A stretch of DNA of 64,000 bases from Sporosarcina limicola (GCF_014873855.1 NZ_JADBEL010000002.1:216279-280278); one strand, 5' to 3'; positions 47,130 to 55,902 are shown, numbered from the stretch's first letter. Notes: generated by a model not told the origin, from the letters alone. Numbers and translations are program-made.

Positions 47130-47158
47130 TTGACAGAAGGTTCTGAAAGTGATAAAAT
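47130..47158 (+). promoter_or_regulatory. Strong sigma-A promoter of the 23-codon peptide gene
   Basis: TTGACA (perfect -35), 17 bases, TAAAAT (-10 with one mismatch). The start point would be near 47165, right at the AAGGAG site, leaving a leader of only about 16 bases. Confidence 0.8.
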
Positions 47159-47174
47159 CACTCTAAGGAGTGAT
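47148..47174 (+). promoter_or_regulatory. Overlapping AGTGAT inverted repeats (operator-like)
   Basis: AGTGAT-AAA-ATCACT (47148-47162) is a perfect palindrome covering the -10 box, and ATCACTC-TAAG-GAGTGAT (47157-47174) is a second one sharing its half-site and covering the start point and ribosome site. Three half-sites around a promoter suggest a repressor operator. The regulator is unknown. Confidence 0.5.
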
Positions 47175-47180
47175 GTAGCC

Positions 47181-47252
47181 ATGTACAAACGCCTGAAACG
47201 CAAACTGTTGAAACGGCTGAATGGCATACTCGGTAGAAAAACGATTGCCTAA
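47181..47252 (+). CDS. 23-residue cationic amphipathic peptide (unrecognised)
   Basis: This short ORF begins ATG TAC AAA CGC and encodes MYKRLKRKLLKRL followed by NGILGRKTIA. It has nine Lys/Arg and no acidic residue. Leu5, Leu9, Leu13, Ile16 and Leu17 would line one face of a helix. It has AAGGAG 10 bases upstream, a near-consensus sigma-A promoter and its own terminator 7 bases after the stop, so it looks like a complete transcription unit of about 125 bases. It may be a membrane-active or RNA-binding peptide, a leader peptide for rpoY-rnjA, or a dual-function small RNA. I do not recognise it and the evidence is organisation only. Confidence 0.6.
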   Translation: MYKRLKRKLLKRLNGILGRKTIA

Positions 47253-47258
47253 CTTGAC

Positions 47259-47290
47259 AGCCCACCTTTCTAATTGGTGGGCTTTTCTTT
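47259..47290 (+). terminator. Terminator of the small peptide unit
   Basis: AGCCCACC pairs perfectly with GGTGGGCT around a 9-base loop, followed by TTTCTTTATTTT. It lies between the peptide and rpoY, so it could also attenuate rpoY-rnjA. Confidence 0.85.
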
Positions 47291-47359
47291 ATTTTAAGGA
47301 AGGGTCATGCTAATATAAAGAGAATGATTTCAATCGAACGTAAAAAAGGAGAGCAAAAG

Positions 47360-47569
47360 ATGATTTATAAAGTTTATTATCAAGAAACCGCGCTTCAAAT
47401 ACCTGTCCGCGAAAATACAAAAAGCATGTACATCGAAGCGGACTCGGAAAGGGCAGTCCGTGCGAAGTTAAAAAAACACGACTATAGCATTGAATATATT
47501 CAACTTCTAGAAGGAGAACATCTCGAACACGAGCAGAATTCGCCCGATTTCGAGTTCGTGAAGGAATAA
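47360..47569 (+). CDS. rpoY: RNA polymerase epsilon subunit (DUF1447)
   Basis: This is a 69-residue Firmicute-specific RNA polymerase subunit: [50 protein letters not shown] is the family pattern. It binds beneath the core near the beta' jaw and resembles the phage inhibitor Gp2. ATG 47360 follows AAAAGGAGAG. rnjA begins 4 bases after its stop, the invariant rpoY-rnjA pairing of Bacillales. Confidence 0.95.
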   Translation: MIYKVYYQETALQIPVRENTKSMYIEADSERAVRAKLKKHDYSIEYIQLLEGEHLEHEQNSPDFEFVKE

Positions 47570-47573
47570 CAGT

Positions 47574-49241
47574 ATGAAATCAATTAAAAATAATGAAACT
47601 GCCGTTTTCGCACTAGGCGGACTAGGTGAAATCGGCAAAAACACATACGGAGTACAATTCCAAGATGAAATCATCCTAATTGATGCAGGCATTAAATTCC
47701 CTGACGATGAGCTACTAGGAATCGATTATGTCATTCCAGATTATACGTACCTCGAACGGAATGCAGACAAAATTAAAGGACTTTTCATTACACATGGTCA
47801 TGAGGACCACATCGGTGGCATCCCCTATTTACTTAAGAAAATCAATATTCCTGTTTACGGCGGAAAACTTGCACTCGGGCTCTTACGTAATAAACTGGAA
47901 GAACATGGTCTACTTCGGACGACAGAGATGATTGCCATCGATGAGGACGATATCATCAAATTTCGTAAGACTTCTGTGACATTTTTCAGAACAACGCATA
48001 GTATCCCAGATGCATTCGGAGTCGTTGTAAAGACACCGTCTGGCAGTATCGTCCATACGGGTGACTTCAAATTCGATTTCACGCCAGTCGGTGAGCCAGC
48101 TAACTTGACGAAGATGGCGAAGATTGGGGGCGAAGGAGTACTTTGTCTACTATCTGACAGCACAAATGCAGAAGTTCCAAACTTCACAATGTCTGAACGT
48201 AAAGTCGGTGATAGTCTGAATGAAATTTTCAGAAATGTCGACGGTCGTATTATTTTTGCAACATTCGCTTCAAATATTCACAGATTACAACAAGTAATTG
48301 AGGCTGCCGAGAAGTTTGGTCGTAAAATCGCGGTGTTCGGCCGTAGTATGGACAACGCTATTACGATCGGACGTGAACTCGGCTATATCGTAGCACCAAA
48401 GGAATTATTCGTGGACACGCAGTCGTTAAATAAGCTGCCTGCAAACGAAGTGATGATTCTTTGTACAGGAAGTCAGGGTGAACCGATGGCGGCGCTATCC
48501 CGCATAGCTAACGGTACGCATCGACAAGTTCAAATTCATCCGGGAGATACAGTTATATTCTCTTCTTCCCCAATTCCAGGCAACACACTTAGCGTCAATA
48601 AGGCAATCAACGCACTATTTCGTGCGGGTGCAGAAGTAATACATGGGAAGTTGAATAATATTCATACTTCTGGACATGGATCACAGGAAGAACAAAAATT
48701 AATGCTAAGACTTATCAAGCCGAAATTCTTCATGCCAATTCATGGTGAACATCGAATGATGAAAATGCACACAAATCTTGCGGTCGCCTGCGATGTTCCC
48801 CGAGAAAACACATTTATCATGGGTAACGGCGATATTCTCGCACTTACCCAAGACGAAGCACGAATTGCTGGCCGTATTCCTTCTGGTGATGTCTATATCG
48901 ATGGAAGCGGAATTGGGGATATTGGCAATGTCGTTCTACGTGACCGTAGGATTCTCTCTGAAGATGGTCTAGTAATCGTTGTTGCAACAGTGGATATGAA
49001 ACGCAATCGTGTCGTTTCTGGACCGGATATCATTTCTCGAGGATTCGTCTATATGCGTGAATCCGGAACGATGATTTATGAAGCACAACAGATGCTATCC
49101 AAACAGATGCAGCGGCAACTCTCAACATCACCCGCTGATCTTTCAGCATTGAAAAATGAAGTCATCGATACCCTTGGACCTTACTTATATGATAAAACAA
49201 AGCGGAAGCCTATGGTGCTCCCGGTCATAATGGAAGTTTAA
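47574..49241 (+). CDS. rnjA: Ribonuclease J1
   Basis: This 555-residue metallo-beta-lactamase/beta-CASP nuclease is the main 5'-3' exoribonuclease and an endonuclease of Bacillales. The zinc site is [10 protein letters not shown] (73-82), with HTGDFKFD near 160 and the beta-CASP blocks [12 protein letters not shown] and [18 protein letters not shown] near 225 and 300. The C-terminal [32 protein letters not shown] completes the active site. Length equals B. subtilis RNase J1. GAAGGAA lies 9 bases upstream, within the rpoY 3' end. Confidence 0.97.
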   Translation: MKSIKNNETAVFALGGLGEIGKNTYGVQFQDEIILIDAGIKFPDDELLGIDYVIPDYTYLERNADKIKGLFITHGHEDHIGGIPYLLKKINIPVYGGKLALGLLRNKLEEHGLLRTTEMIAIDEDDIIKFRKTSVTFFRTTHSIPDAFGVVVKTPSGSIVHTGDFKFDFTPVGEPANLTKMAKIGGEGVLCLLSDSTNAEVPNFTMSERKVGDSLNEIFRNVDGRIIFATFASNIHRLQQVIEAAEKFGRKIAVFGRSMDNAITIGRELGYIVAPKELFVDTQSLNKLPANEVMILCTGSQGEPMAALSRIANGTHRQVQIHPGDTVIFSSSPIPGNTLSVNKAINALFRAGAEVIHGKLNNIHTSGHGSQEEQKLMLRLIKPKFFMPIHGEHRMMKMHTNLAVACDVPRENTFIMGNGDILALTQDEARIAGRIPSGDVYIDGSGIGDIGNVVLRDRRILSEDGLVIVVATVDMKRNRVVSGPDIISRGFVYMRESGTMIYEAQQMLSKQMQRQLSTSPADLSALKNEVIDTLGPYLYDKTKRKPMVLPVIMEV

Positions 49242-49248
49242 AAAACCT

Positions 49249-49293
49249 AAAAACCCCTTGTCATACACTTTTATGTATGACAAGGGGTTTTTT
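49249..49293. terminator. Bidirectional terminator between rnjA and ktrC
   Basis: This is a perfect 19-bp stem (ACCCCTTGTCATACA core) with a CTTTTA loop and T-runs on both strands. It overlaps the ktrC stop codon. Confidence 0.94.
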
Positions 49294-49951
49294 AATGAAG
49301 GGCTTTCTTTTCAAATCGATGGATATCCGCATCTGAACCAATAACAATCAGGATATCTTCCAATTGAATTTTCTCAATTGCTTGTGGAGAAACGAGAATC
49401 TGTTTGCCTCTTTTGATAGCTACAATGTTTACTCCATACTTCGCCCGAATATCGAGATCAATCAAAGTGAATCCTACCAGTTTGTCGTTCGCCTTGATTT
49501 CCGCAATGGAATGCTCATCTGACAGTTCAAGATAATCTAGTATATTATTCGACACCATATTATTGGCGATTCGGATGCCCATATCACGTTCCGGATGGAC
49601 AACTTGGTCAGCTCCGATTTTGCGTAATACTTTTTCATGATAATCATTTTGTGCTTTTACCGTAATTTTTTTCACACCTATTTCTTTTAACATCAACGTT
49701 GTCAATATGCTCGCTTGAATATTTTCACCGATTGCTACGACGACATGTTCAAAATTACGGATTCCAAGTGACCTGAGAACTGACTCATCCGTTGTGTCCG
49801 CTGCCACCGCTTGCGTCGCGATCTGCGCATACGCATCCACTTTTTCAGGTGAAATATCAATTGCCATGACATCAGCATCAAGCTCAATCAATTCATTCAC
49901 GATACTTCCACCGAAACGGCCCAAACCAATCACAACAAATTCCTTTTTCAT
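49292..49951 (-). CDS. ktrC: KtrC-type potassium channel gating subunit (RCK protein)
   Basis: This 219-residue cytoplasmic ring protein gates a Ktr-type potassium (K+/Na+) channel. It has an RCK-N Rossmann domain (IGLGRFGGSIVNEL, 8-21; acidic ribose contact in VMAIDISPEKVD) that binds ATP/ADP, and an RCK-C domain (about 140-215). The channel subunit (KtrD) is not in the window. Position next to rnjA matches ktrC (ykqB) in B. subtilis. In Bacillus, ktrC can be controlled by c-di-AMP through the protein. Confidence 0.92.
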   Translation of the reverse strand: MKKEFVVIGLGRFGGSIVNELIELDADVMAIDISPEKVDAYAQIATQAVAADTTDESVLRSLGIRNFEHVVVAIGENIQASILTTLMLKEIGVKKITVKAQNDYHEKVLRKIGADQVVHPERDMGIRIANNMVSNNILDYLELSDEHSIAEIKANDKLVGFTLIDLDIRAKYGVNIVAIKRGKQILVSPQAIEKIQLEDILIVIGSDADIHRFEKKALH

Positions 49952-50047
49952 TTCACATTCTCCTCTATCCGCTTAATGGATGCGATTAGTGTAACATATC
50001 GGATGTGCTCACTCAAATACCAACTAGATTGTATATTAATTAAGAAA

Positions 50048-50081
50048 AAAGCCCGATATCGCATGGGTGCGATATCGGGCT
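50048..50081 (-). terminator. Terminator after ykuV
   Basis: This is a perfect 15-bp stem (AAGCCCGATATCGCA) with a 4-base loop; TTTTTTC follows on the minus strand. Confidence 0.92.
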
Positions 50082-50090
50082 TACCTTCAA

Positions 50091-50540
50091 TTACTTTTTC
50101 ATCTCATCCAATACACGATTGACGCGCTTTTCAAGCATTTTCATACCCCCACCGCCCGCTTGGAAATGGCGAAGTTGACCATCTTTATCAAAGACATAAT
50201 AGGCAGGTACATATTGGTTGTCGAATGCATCCGTCAATTTCGCTTCACTATCAACAAAAATCGGTTGTGAAATATCATGTTCTGTAGCAACAGACATAAT
50301 CACTTCCATATCCAAATCATCCTCAGAACGTGGCATATGAACTGCGATGACATTCAAGTCATCTTTAAACTTGTCTCTGAATTCATTTACCTCCGGCATC
50401 GCTTCTTTACATAAATGACAACTGACAGACCAGAAATGGATGAGTGTCGGTTTCTCTCCGACCAGTTCCGCTTTTGTTTTCTGTCCGTTCAACCAAGCTG
50501 TTGCACCTTCGAGCTCAGGCAACTGATCACGTAATTTCAA
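50091..50540 (-). CDS. ykuV: Thiol-disulfide oxidoreductase YkuV
   Basis: This 149-residue thioredoxin-fold protein has no signal peptide and is therefore cytoplasmic. The active site is FWSVSCHLCKEAMPEV (Cys41 and Cys44), with the conserved cis-Pro in VPAYYVFD. Its sequence closely follows B. subtilis YkuV, encoded with the 2-Cys peroxiredoxin YkuU, for which it could act as reductant. It starts at TTG 50540 with GGGGG 8 bases upstream. A long palindrome separates it from ykuU. Confidence 0.92.
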   Translation of the reverse strand: MKLRDQLPELEGATAWLNGQKTKAELVGEKPTLIHFWSVSCHLCKEAMPEVNEFRDKFKDDLNVIAVHMPRSEDDLDMEVIMSVATEHDISQPIFVDSEAKLTDAFDNQYVPAYYVFDKDGQLRHFQAGGGGMKMLEKRVNRVLDEMKK

Positions 50541-50629
50541 ATGAATTTCCCCCTTTTTCAAAAAAATCCCCACTGCTCATACTATGCGTGGGGATTCTGG
50601 TTGGTAAAAATCTGTGTCATCCGCCGAAG

Positions 50630-50681
50630 GCTTTAACTTCATTCAGCTGGGGTTTGAATCCCTGCTGAATGAAGTTAAAGC
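50630..50681. repeat. Long palindrome between ykuU and ykuV overlapping the ykuU stop
   Basis: The perfect 18-bp arms (GCTTTAACTTCATTCAGC and its complement) enclose GGG/CCC and a short loop. The last ykuU codon and its TAA (50675-50677) lie inside the right arm. No T-run follows on the minus strand, so it is not a standard terminator. Related 18-mers lie at 40538 and 51888. Confidence 0.85.
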
Positions 50682-51217
50682 GTTTTCTGACCTGGTCTCC
50701 AGTTAGCTGGGCAAAGTCCGCCAGTTTGAAGCGCTTGAAGTACGCGCAACGTTTCGTCTACATCTCGTCCAATATTATTGTGGAATACAGTTTGGTATTG
50801 TAGTTCACCTTCAGGGTTAATGATGAATAGACCTCTGAGTGCAATTCCTTCTTCTTCAATCAACACACCGTAGTCGCGCGCAACTGTATGGTTTGTATCA
50901 GCAGCAAGTGGATATTTCAACTGCTCTAGACCGTTGTCTTTCCGGTCTGTATTAATCCATGCAAGATGCGTATGGATTGTATCTGTTGAAACGCCGATGA
51001 TTTCTGTGTCTAGATCCTCGAACTCACCGTAACGATCAGACATTGCTGTGATTTCAGTTGGGCATACAAATGTGAAATCCATTGGATAGAAGAACAATAC
51101 TGTCCATTTATCGTTCTTCATGTTTTCTTCAAGACTTACTTTACCAAAAGACTTGTCTGCTAAAACCGCTTCCATCGTAAAATCTGGTGCTTGTTTACCT
51201 ACCATGCGTTCAATCAT
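50675..51217 (-). CDS. ykuU: 2-Cys peroxiredoxin YkuU
   Basis: This 180-residue AhpC/Prx1-type peroxidase reduces hydrogen peroxide and alkyl peroxides. The peroxidatic Cys52 sits in DFTFVCPTE and the resolving Cys169 in GLCPANW. It closely resembles B. subtilis YkuU and is upstream of its partner ykuV. AAGTTTGGAGGG precedes the ATG. Its stop codon lies within a long palindromic repeat, which may stabilise the 3' end of the message. Confidence 0.93.
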   Translation of the reverse strand: MIERMVGKQAPDFTMEAVLADKSFGKVSLEENMKNDKWTVLFFYPMDFTFVCPTEITAMSDRYGEFEDLDTEIIGVSTDTIHTHLAWINTDRKDNGLEQLKYPLAADTNHTVARDYGVLIEEEGIALRGLFIINPEGELQYQTVFHNNIGRDVDETLRVLQALQTGGLCPANWRPGQKTL

Positions 51218-51416
51218 TATAGTATCCCTCCAAAGTTTCTTTTGTTGCAGGACTTAATCCCACAACATCTTTAATTAGAATAACAATAAACTAGCCCAAG
51301 TTCAAACGGAGTGCCTTGTCAAAATTATACTCATTTTTAATTATGACGAATTCATGAAAAGCACTCTGTTTTGATGTCTATCTTAATTTATTCTTATAAA
51401 ATCGAAATTATTGGCA

Positions 51417-51740
51417 TCACATACATTGGGAGGGTTTTGTAGGACGCGCTAAACAATATTCACAATTCGGATCGTTACAAGAGGATTCGCGCCATTCATC
51501 GCATGTAGGGCAGTAGATGGAATCATGCTCATCATTATAAGCTAGTGAGCCAAGGCAAACCTTACAATTGCTGGTTAATTCAGACCATCTGCGGATTCTC
51601 CCTTTATCTACAAGAAAAGTACCTTCAATTCCTTTTCTTTCTGTCCCTAGACGTTCTATTGCTTCCCAATTAAGGCCGAGATCTTTCAACGTCCATTCAC
51701 GTTCATCAGGGTCTAAATAAAATACCTTCTTTTTTCCCAA
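51417..51740 (-). CDS. Cys-rich zinc-ribbon protein of unknown function
   Basis: This 107-residue protein has eight cysteines in its second half: CKVC (59/62), CPTC (77/80), Cys88, CEYC (93/96) and Cys106. That is enough for one or two zinc sites or an Fe-S site. The N-terminal half is charged and contains WTLKDLGLNWEAIERLGTERKG. It starts at TTG 51740 with AAGGGGGG about 6 bases upstream. It is alone between ykuU and the pot operon. I do not recognise the family. Confidence 0.7.
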   Translation of the reverse strand: MGKKKVFYLDPDEREWTLKDLGLNWEAIERLGTERKGIEGTFLVDKGRIRRWSELTSNCKVCLGSLAYNDEHDSIYCPTCDEWRESSCNDPNCEYCLARPTKPSQCM

Positions 51741-51887
51741 TCATAGCCCCCCTTTTTCGATATAATTGTACCACGTATAGCCAAAAATTCAATTCACATT
51801 TCTTGAACAGATTTCGCTAATTCACAGATTAAATGGACTATTTTTTCACGAATCTCATCTTGTCCCCTTTCAACAAATTAGTTGGAG

Positions 51888-51905
51888 AGACTTCTGCTGA
51901 ATTAA
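51888..51905 (+). repeat. Dispersed 18-mer repeat, copy 2
   Basis: AGACTTCTGCTGAATTAA, identical to 40538-40555. It lies just upstream of the pot promoter. Confidence 0.6.
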
Positions 51906-51916
51906 GTTTAAAAGGA

Positions 51917-51944
51917 TTGATTTCTCGAAGATGTTTTGTATAAT
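51917..51944 (+). promoter_or_regulatory. Sigma-A promoter of the potABCD operon
   Basis: TTGATT, 16 bases, TATAAT (perfect -10). Transcription would begin near 51951, leaving an unusually long leader of about 130 bases before potA. Confidence 0.7.
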
Positions 51945-52083
51945 GAGTAAGGTTTGAACCTTCTCTTACATAAACGTTTATTTATGTGCTGAAAGGTGAA
52001 GTGGTAATTGAAATTGGTGATATGTAACAAGCGAAGTACTTCTCATAGCAACATAATCTTATTTATAAAGAAGGAGGGTCAAA
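51945..52083 (+). promoter_or_regulatory. potA leader with two small inverted repeats
   Basis: This non-coding leader contains AAGGTTTGAACCTT (51949-51962) and ACATAAA..TTTATGT (51968-51987), the latter including the 12-bp palindrome ATAAACGTTTAT. These could be a repressor site or weak RNA hairpins; nothing identifies a riboswitch. Confidence 0.35.
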
Positions 52084-53190
52084 ATGACGACTCAACCGAT
52101 TATCCGCTTTGATAATGTTACAAAAAAATATAGCGATGAAACGATTGTACTAAATGGTGTCTCCTTTGAATTGGAACGAGGAAAATTTTACACCTTGCTA
52201 GGTCCATCTGGTTGTGGAAAAACGACTATTTTACGACTCATCGCCGGGTTCACTGAAGCAACCGCAGGGGAAATCTTTTTCAATGGAAAAAAAATCAATG
52301 ACGTTCCTGCGAATGAACGTCAGGTGAATACCGTATTTCAAGATTATGCATTGTTCCCCCATTTAAACGTTTTTGAAAACGTGGCATTCGGCCTTCGCAT
52401 TAAGAAAGTTAAACAAAAAGAGGTAGACCGTCGCGTACGTGAAGCTTTAAAATTCGTCAATCTTGTCGGCTATGAAACACGTGAAATCCCTGAAATGTCC
52501 GGTGGTCAGCGTCAACGAGTCGCAATCGCACGCGCCATCGTTAACGACCCTGAAGTCATTCTGCTGGATGAACCGCTTTCTGCACTCGATCTAAAATTAC
52601 GGTCAGAAATGCAGTACGAACTCCGCGAATTGCAACAGCGTCTCGGCAAAACATTCGTTTTTGTCACCCATGACCAGGAAGAAGCACTCGCAATGTCCGA
52701 TGAAATCTTCGTTATGAATGACGGTGAAATTCAACAATCAGGTACACCACTTGATATTTACGATGAACCCATTAACCGTTTCGTCGCTGATTTCATCGGT
52801 GAATCGAATATTGTACGCGGCGTTATGATTGAAGACTATGTTGTACAATTTACGGGCAAGACCTTTGAATGCGTTGACCAAGGACTTAATCTAAATGAGA
52901 AAGTCGATATCGTTATTCGCCCAGAGGATCTTGAACTGACATCAGTAGACAAAGGAAAACTGAATGTAACTGTGGATACACAGTTGTTCCGCGGTGTCCA
53001 CTATGAGTTATCCACATATGATGCGGATGGCAACGAATGGCTCGTTCACTCGACGAAAAAAGCAGAAGTCGGTGTACAGGTCGGACTTGACTTTGATCCG
53101 GAAGATATTCACGTCATGCGCTTGAACGAATCGGAAGAGGAATTTGATGCAAGACTTGAGGCATACGAGGTATTGGCTGATGAACAATAA
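52084..53190 (+). CDS. potA: Spermidine/putrescine ABC transporter ATP-binding protein
   Basis: This 368-residue ATPase of the polyamine importer has Walker [10 protein letters not shown] (40-48), signature [15 protein letters not shown] near 139, Walker [13 protein letters not shown] and the switch histidine in [13 protein letters not shown]-terminal TOBE-like regulatory domain follows (about 260-350). It is first in potABCD; AAGGAGGG is just upstream. The pot operon has no adjacent regulator gene. Confidence 0.94.
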   Translation: MTTQPIIRFDNVTKKYSDETIVLNGVSFELERGKFYTLLGPSGCGKTTILRLIAGFTEATAGEIFFNGKKINDVPANERQVNTVFQDYALFPHLNVFENVAFGLRIKKVKQKEVDRRVREALKFVNLVGYETREIPEMSGGQRQRVAIARAIVNDPEVILLDEPLSALDLKLRSEMQYELRELQQRLGKTFVFVTHDQEEALAMSDEIFVMNDGEIQQSGTPLDIYDEPINRFVADFIGESNIVRGVMIEDYVVQFTGKTFECVDQGLNLNEKVDIVIRPEDLELTSVDKGKLNVTVDTQLFRGVHYELSTYDADGNEWLVHSTKKAEVGVQVGLDFDPEDIHVMRLNESEEEFDARLEAYEVLADEQ

Positions 53191-54004
53191 ACCATTACGC
53201 CCACTTTACACGCTCCCTTATGCAGCTTGGATTATCCTGTTCGTCATTGCGCCAATTGCATTGATTGTCTATTATTCATTTCTCGACTTGGTTGGCAATT
53301 TTACACTTGATAATTATAGAAACTTCTTCTCTTCAGTTTACTTGAAATTAACAATCAGTTCTTTTTGGTACGCATTCCTTATTACAGCATTCGCCTTACT
53401 ATTTGCTTATCCGACTGCTTATTTTTTAACGAAGACGAAGCATAAGTACCTTTGGCTATTACTTATTATCATTCCATCTTGGATCAATCTTCTACTAAAA
53501 ACGTATGCGTTCATTGGGCTATTCGGTCTTTATGGCCCTATCAATGCGTTCTTGGAATTGACGGGTCTTGGAAAACAGCAAATTCTGTTTACCGATTTCA
53601 GTTTTGTTTTCGTTTCAGTCTATATTTTCATCCCATTCATGATTCTACCTATATTTAATTCATTGGATAAATTGAATCCGACATTAATCGATGCATCCCG
53701 TGATCTCGGGGCGAATTCATGGACGACATTTAGACGGGTGATTTGGCCATTAACTTTAAATGGCGTTAAGTCAGGAATTCAAGTCGTCTTCATCCCTGCC
53801 TTATCGCTATTCATGATTACCCGACTCATTGCAGGGAATAAAGTGATTACACTCGGTACAGCGATTGAACAGCAATTCCTCGTCACGCAAAATTGGGGAA
53901 TGGGTTCGACAATTGCGGTATTCCTAATCCTATTCATGTTTATCATTATGCTGATGACGAGCGGCAAAGAGAGGGGAGCAAGCATCAATGGAAAAGTTAA
54001 GTAA
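53180..54004 (+). CDS. potB: Spermidine/putrescine ABC transporter permease PotB
   Basis: This 274-residue permease has six membrane helices and the cytoplasmic EAA-type loop [31 protein letters not shown] near 170-200, which docks to PotA. Start 53180 overlaps the end of potA by 11 bases and has GAGG about 9 bases upstream; a longer frame would begin deeper in potA. It pairs with PotC. Confidence 0.93.
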   Translation: MNNKPLRPLYTLPYAAWIILFVIAPIALIVYYSFLDLVGNFTLDNYRNFFSSVYLKLTISSFWYAFLITAFALLFAYPTAYFLTKTKHKYLWLLLIIIPSWINLLLKTYAFIGLFGLYGPINAFLELTGLGKQQILFTDFSFVFVSVYIFIPFMILPIFNSLDKLNPTLIDASRDLGANSWTTFRRVIWPLTLNGVKSGIQVVFIPALSLFMITRLIAGNKVITLGTAIEQQFLVTQNWGMGSTIAVFLILFMFIIMLMTSGKERGASINGKVK

Positions 54005-54788
54005 GCTTCCTAAACTCTATCTGTCTGTTGTCTTCATCATTTTGTATGCACCTATTTTCTATTTGATTTTCTACTCATTTAACTCTGGTGGTGGTATGTC
54101 GAATTTTGAATCGTTCACACTGGAACATTACACAGCCCTCTTTGAGGATACCCGATTAATTAGTATACTTATCAACACAATTATCGTCGCACTTCTATCA
54201 GCACTTGTCTCCACTGCGATTGGCGTACTTGGCGCCTTAGCGATTATGTTCATGCGAAACAGGGCGATGCGCAATGCTGTACTATCACTTAATACTATTT
54301 TGATTGTCAGCCCGGATGTCATTATTGGTGCGTCATTCCTAATTTTATTTACACTGATTGGTGTTAAACTTGGCTTCGCTTCCGTGCTCATTTCGCATAT
54401 CGCATTTAGCATTCCAATTGTTGTCATCATGGTATTGCCAAAACTACAAGAAATGAGTCCCTCGCTAATTGATGCGGCACTGGATCTTGGAGCGACAAAA
54501 CGAGATGTACTAACGCGTGTCATTATCCCTTTCATTAAACCTGGGATATTCGCAGGATTCTTCCTTGCGTTGACCTATTCACTTGATGATTTTGCTGTCA
54601 CATTTTTTGTTACTGGAAACGGGTTCTCAACATTATCAGTTGAAATCTATTCGATGGCACGAACAGGAGTTACATTGACGATTAACGCATTATCAGGCCT
54701 AATCTTCTTTGTGACAATTACACTTGTACTAGGTTATTATGCAATTAGCAGAAAAACGAAAGCACCGCATACGGGGGTGAAAAAATGA
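53988..54788 (+). CDS. potC: Spermidine/putrescine ABC transporter permease PotC
   Basis: This 266-residue second permease has six membrane helices and the loop LIDAALDLGATKRDVLTRVIIPFIKPGIFAG near 160-190. It overlaps potB by 17 bases, with AGAGAGGGGAG upstream of its ATG, so all four pot genes are translationally linked. Confidence 0.93.
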   Translation: MEKLSKLPKLYLSVVFIILYAPIFYLIFYSFNSGGGMSNFESFTLEHYTALFEDTRLISILINTIIVALLSALVSTAIGVLGALAIMFMRNRAMRNAVLSLNTILIVSPDVIIGASFLILFTLIGVKLGFASVLISHIAFSIPIVVIMVLPKLQEMSPSLIDAALDLGATKRDVLTRVIIPFIKPGIFAGFFLALTYSLDDFAVTFFVTGNGFSTLSVEIYSMARTGVTLTINALSGLIFFVTITLVLGYYAISRKTKAPHTGVKK

Positions 54789-55858
54789 AGGAAATCTTAC
54801 GTGTCGCGGCATTGATTGTCACCGTATCCGTTGTTCTCTGGTTCATCAATAGCAAATTAAATGCTAGCGGAGGACCTTCCGCCAAAGGAACACTTACAGT
54901 TTACAACTGGGGAGAATTCATTGATCCCGACCTTCTAAAACAATTCGAAAAAGAAACAGGCATTAAAGTCATCTACGAGACGTTCGATACGAATGAAGGA
55001 ATGATGGCGAAGATTGAGCAAGGTGGGACATCGTATGATATTACGATGCCTTCAGAATATATGGTTGAAATGATGGCTGAAAAAGACCTACTTTTGCCCA
55101 TCAATCATAACAAATTATCGAACTTTAAAAATATAGATCCTTATTTTCTTGATTTGCCGTTCGACCCAGGCAATACCTATTCCATCCCCTATTTCTGGGG
55201 AACTGTTGGTATTGCTTTCAACCCGACATTACTGGAGGGACAAACATTTGAAAGCTGGGATAACTTATGGGACCCCTCTCTCAAGCAAGCTGTCATTCTT
55301 GTCGATAGCGCCCGGGAAACAATCGGTATGGGATTGAATTCTCTCGACTATTCATTGAACACCACTGATCTTGACCAATTGCGCAAGGCGACAGATAAAT
55401 TAAAGACGCTTAGTCCTAATGTCAAAGCGGTTATTGGGGATGAAGTGACACAACTCATGGTAAATGGTGAGGCAGCTGTTTCGCTCACATGGTCCGGTCA
55501 AGCTGCAGATATGATGTCCGAGAATGAAGATATCGATTATATTGTACCTAAAGAAGGTTCCAATTTATGGTTTGATAATATTGTTATTCCCCGCACGGCT
55601 AAAAATATCGAAGGTGCTTATGCATTCATTAATTTCATGCTAGATGCTAAAATGGCTGCCCAAAATGCGGATTACGTAGGCTACTCCACGCCAAATTTAG
55701 CAGCACTCGATTTCATGGATCCTGAAGTAACTTCAGATGAACGCTTCTATCCAGACGAAGAGGCTCGCAATCATTTGGAAGTGTACAAAAATCTCGGGTT
55801 GGAAATGCTTGGTCATTACAATGAATTATTTCTTGAATTTAAGATGGATATGAAATGA
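54785..55858 (+). CDS. potD: Spermidine/putrescine-binding protein PotD
   Basis: This 357-residue substrate-binding protein has an N-terminal hydrophobic helix (about 5-23) without a lipobox cysteine, so it is probably tethered by that helix rather than lipidated. The mature domain has TLTVYNWGEFIDPDLLKQFEKETGIKV, GTSYDITMPSEYMVEMM and YSIPYFWGTVGIAFNP, typical of PotD with its aromatic polyamine contacts. It overlaps potC by 4 bases (ATGA). A terminator follows. Confidence 0.92.
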   Translation: MKEILRVAALIVTVSVVLWFINSKLNASGGPSAKGTLTVYNWGEFIDPDLLKQFEKETGIKVIYETFDTNEGMMAKIEQGGTSYDITMPSEYMVEMMAEKDLLLPINHNKLSNFKNIDPYFLDLPFDPGNTYSIPYFWGTVGIAFNPTLLEGQTFESWDNLWDPSLKQAVILVDSARETIGMGLNSLDYSLNTTDLDQLRKATDKLKTLSPNVKAVIGDEVTQLMVNGEAAVSLTWSGQAADMMSENEDIDYIVPKEGSNLWFDNIVIPRTAKNIEGAYAFINFMLDAKMAAQNADYVGYSTPNLAALDFMDPEVTSDERFYPDEEARNHLEVYKNLGLEMLGHYNELFLEFKMDMK

Positions 55859-55861
55859 TAG

Positions 55862-55902
55862 AACGCCTCCCTACTTACTCAATTAAGGGGGCGTCTTTTT
55901 TT
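55862..55902 (+). terminator. Terminator after potD
   Basis: ACGCCTCCCT pairs with AGGGGGCGT (one bulge), followed by CTTTTTTT on the plus strand. Confidence 0.85.
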
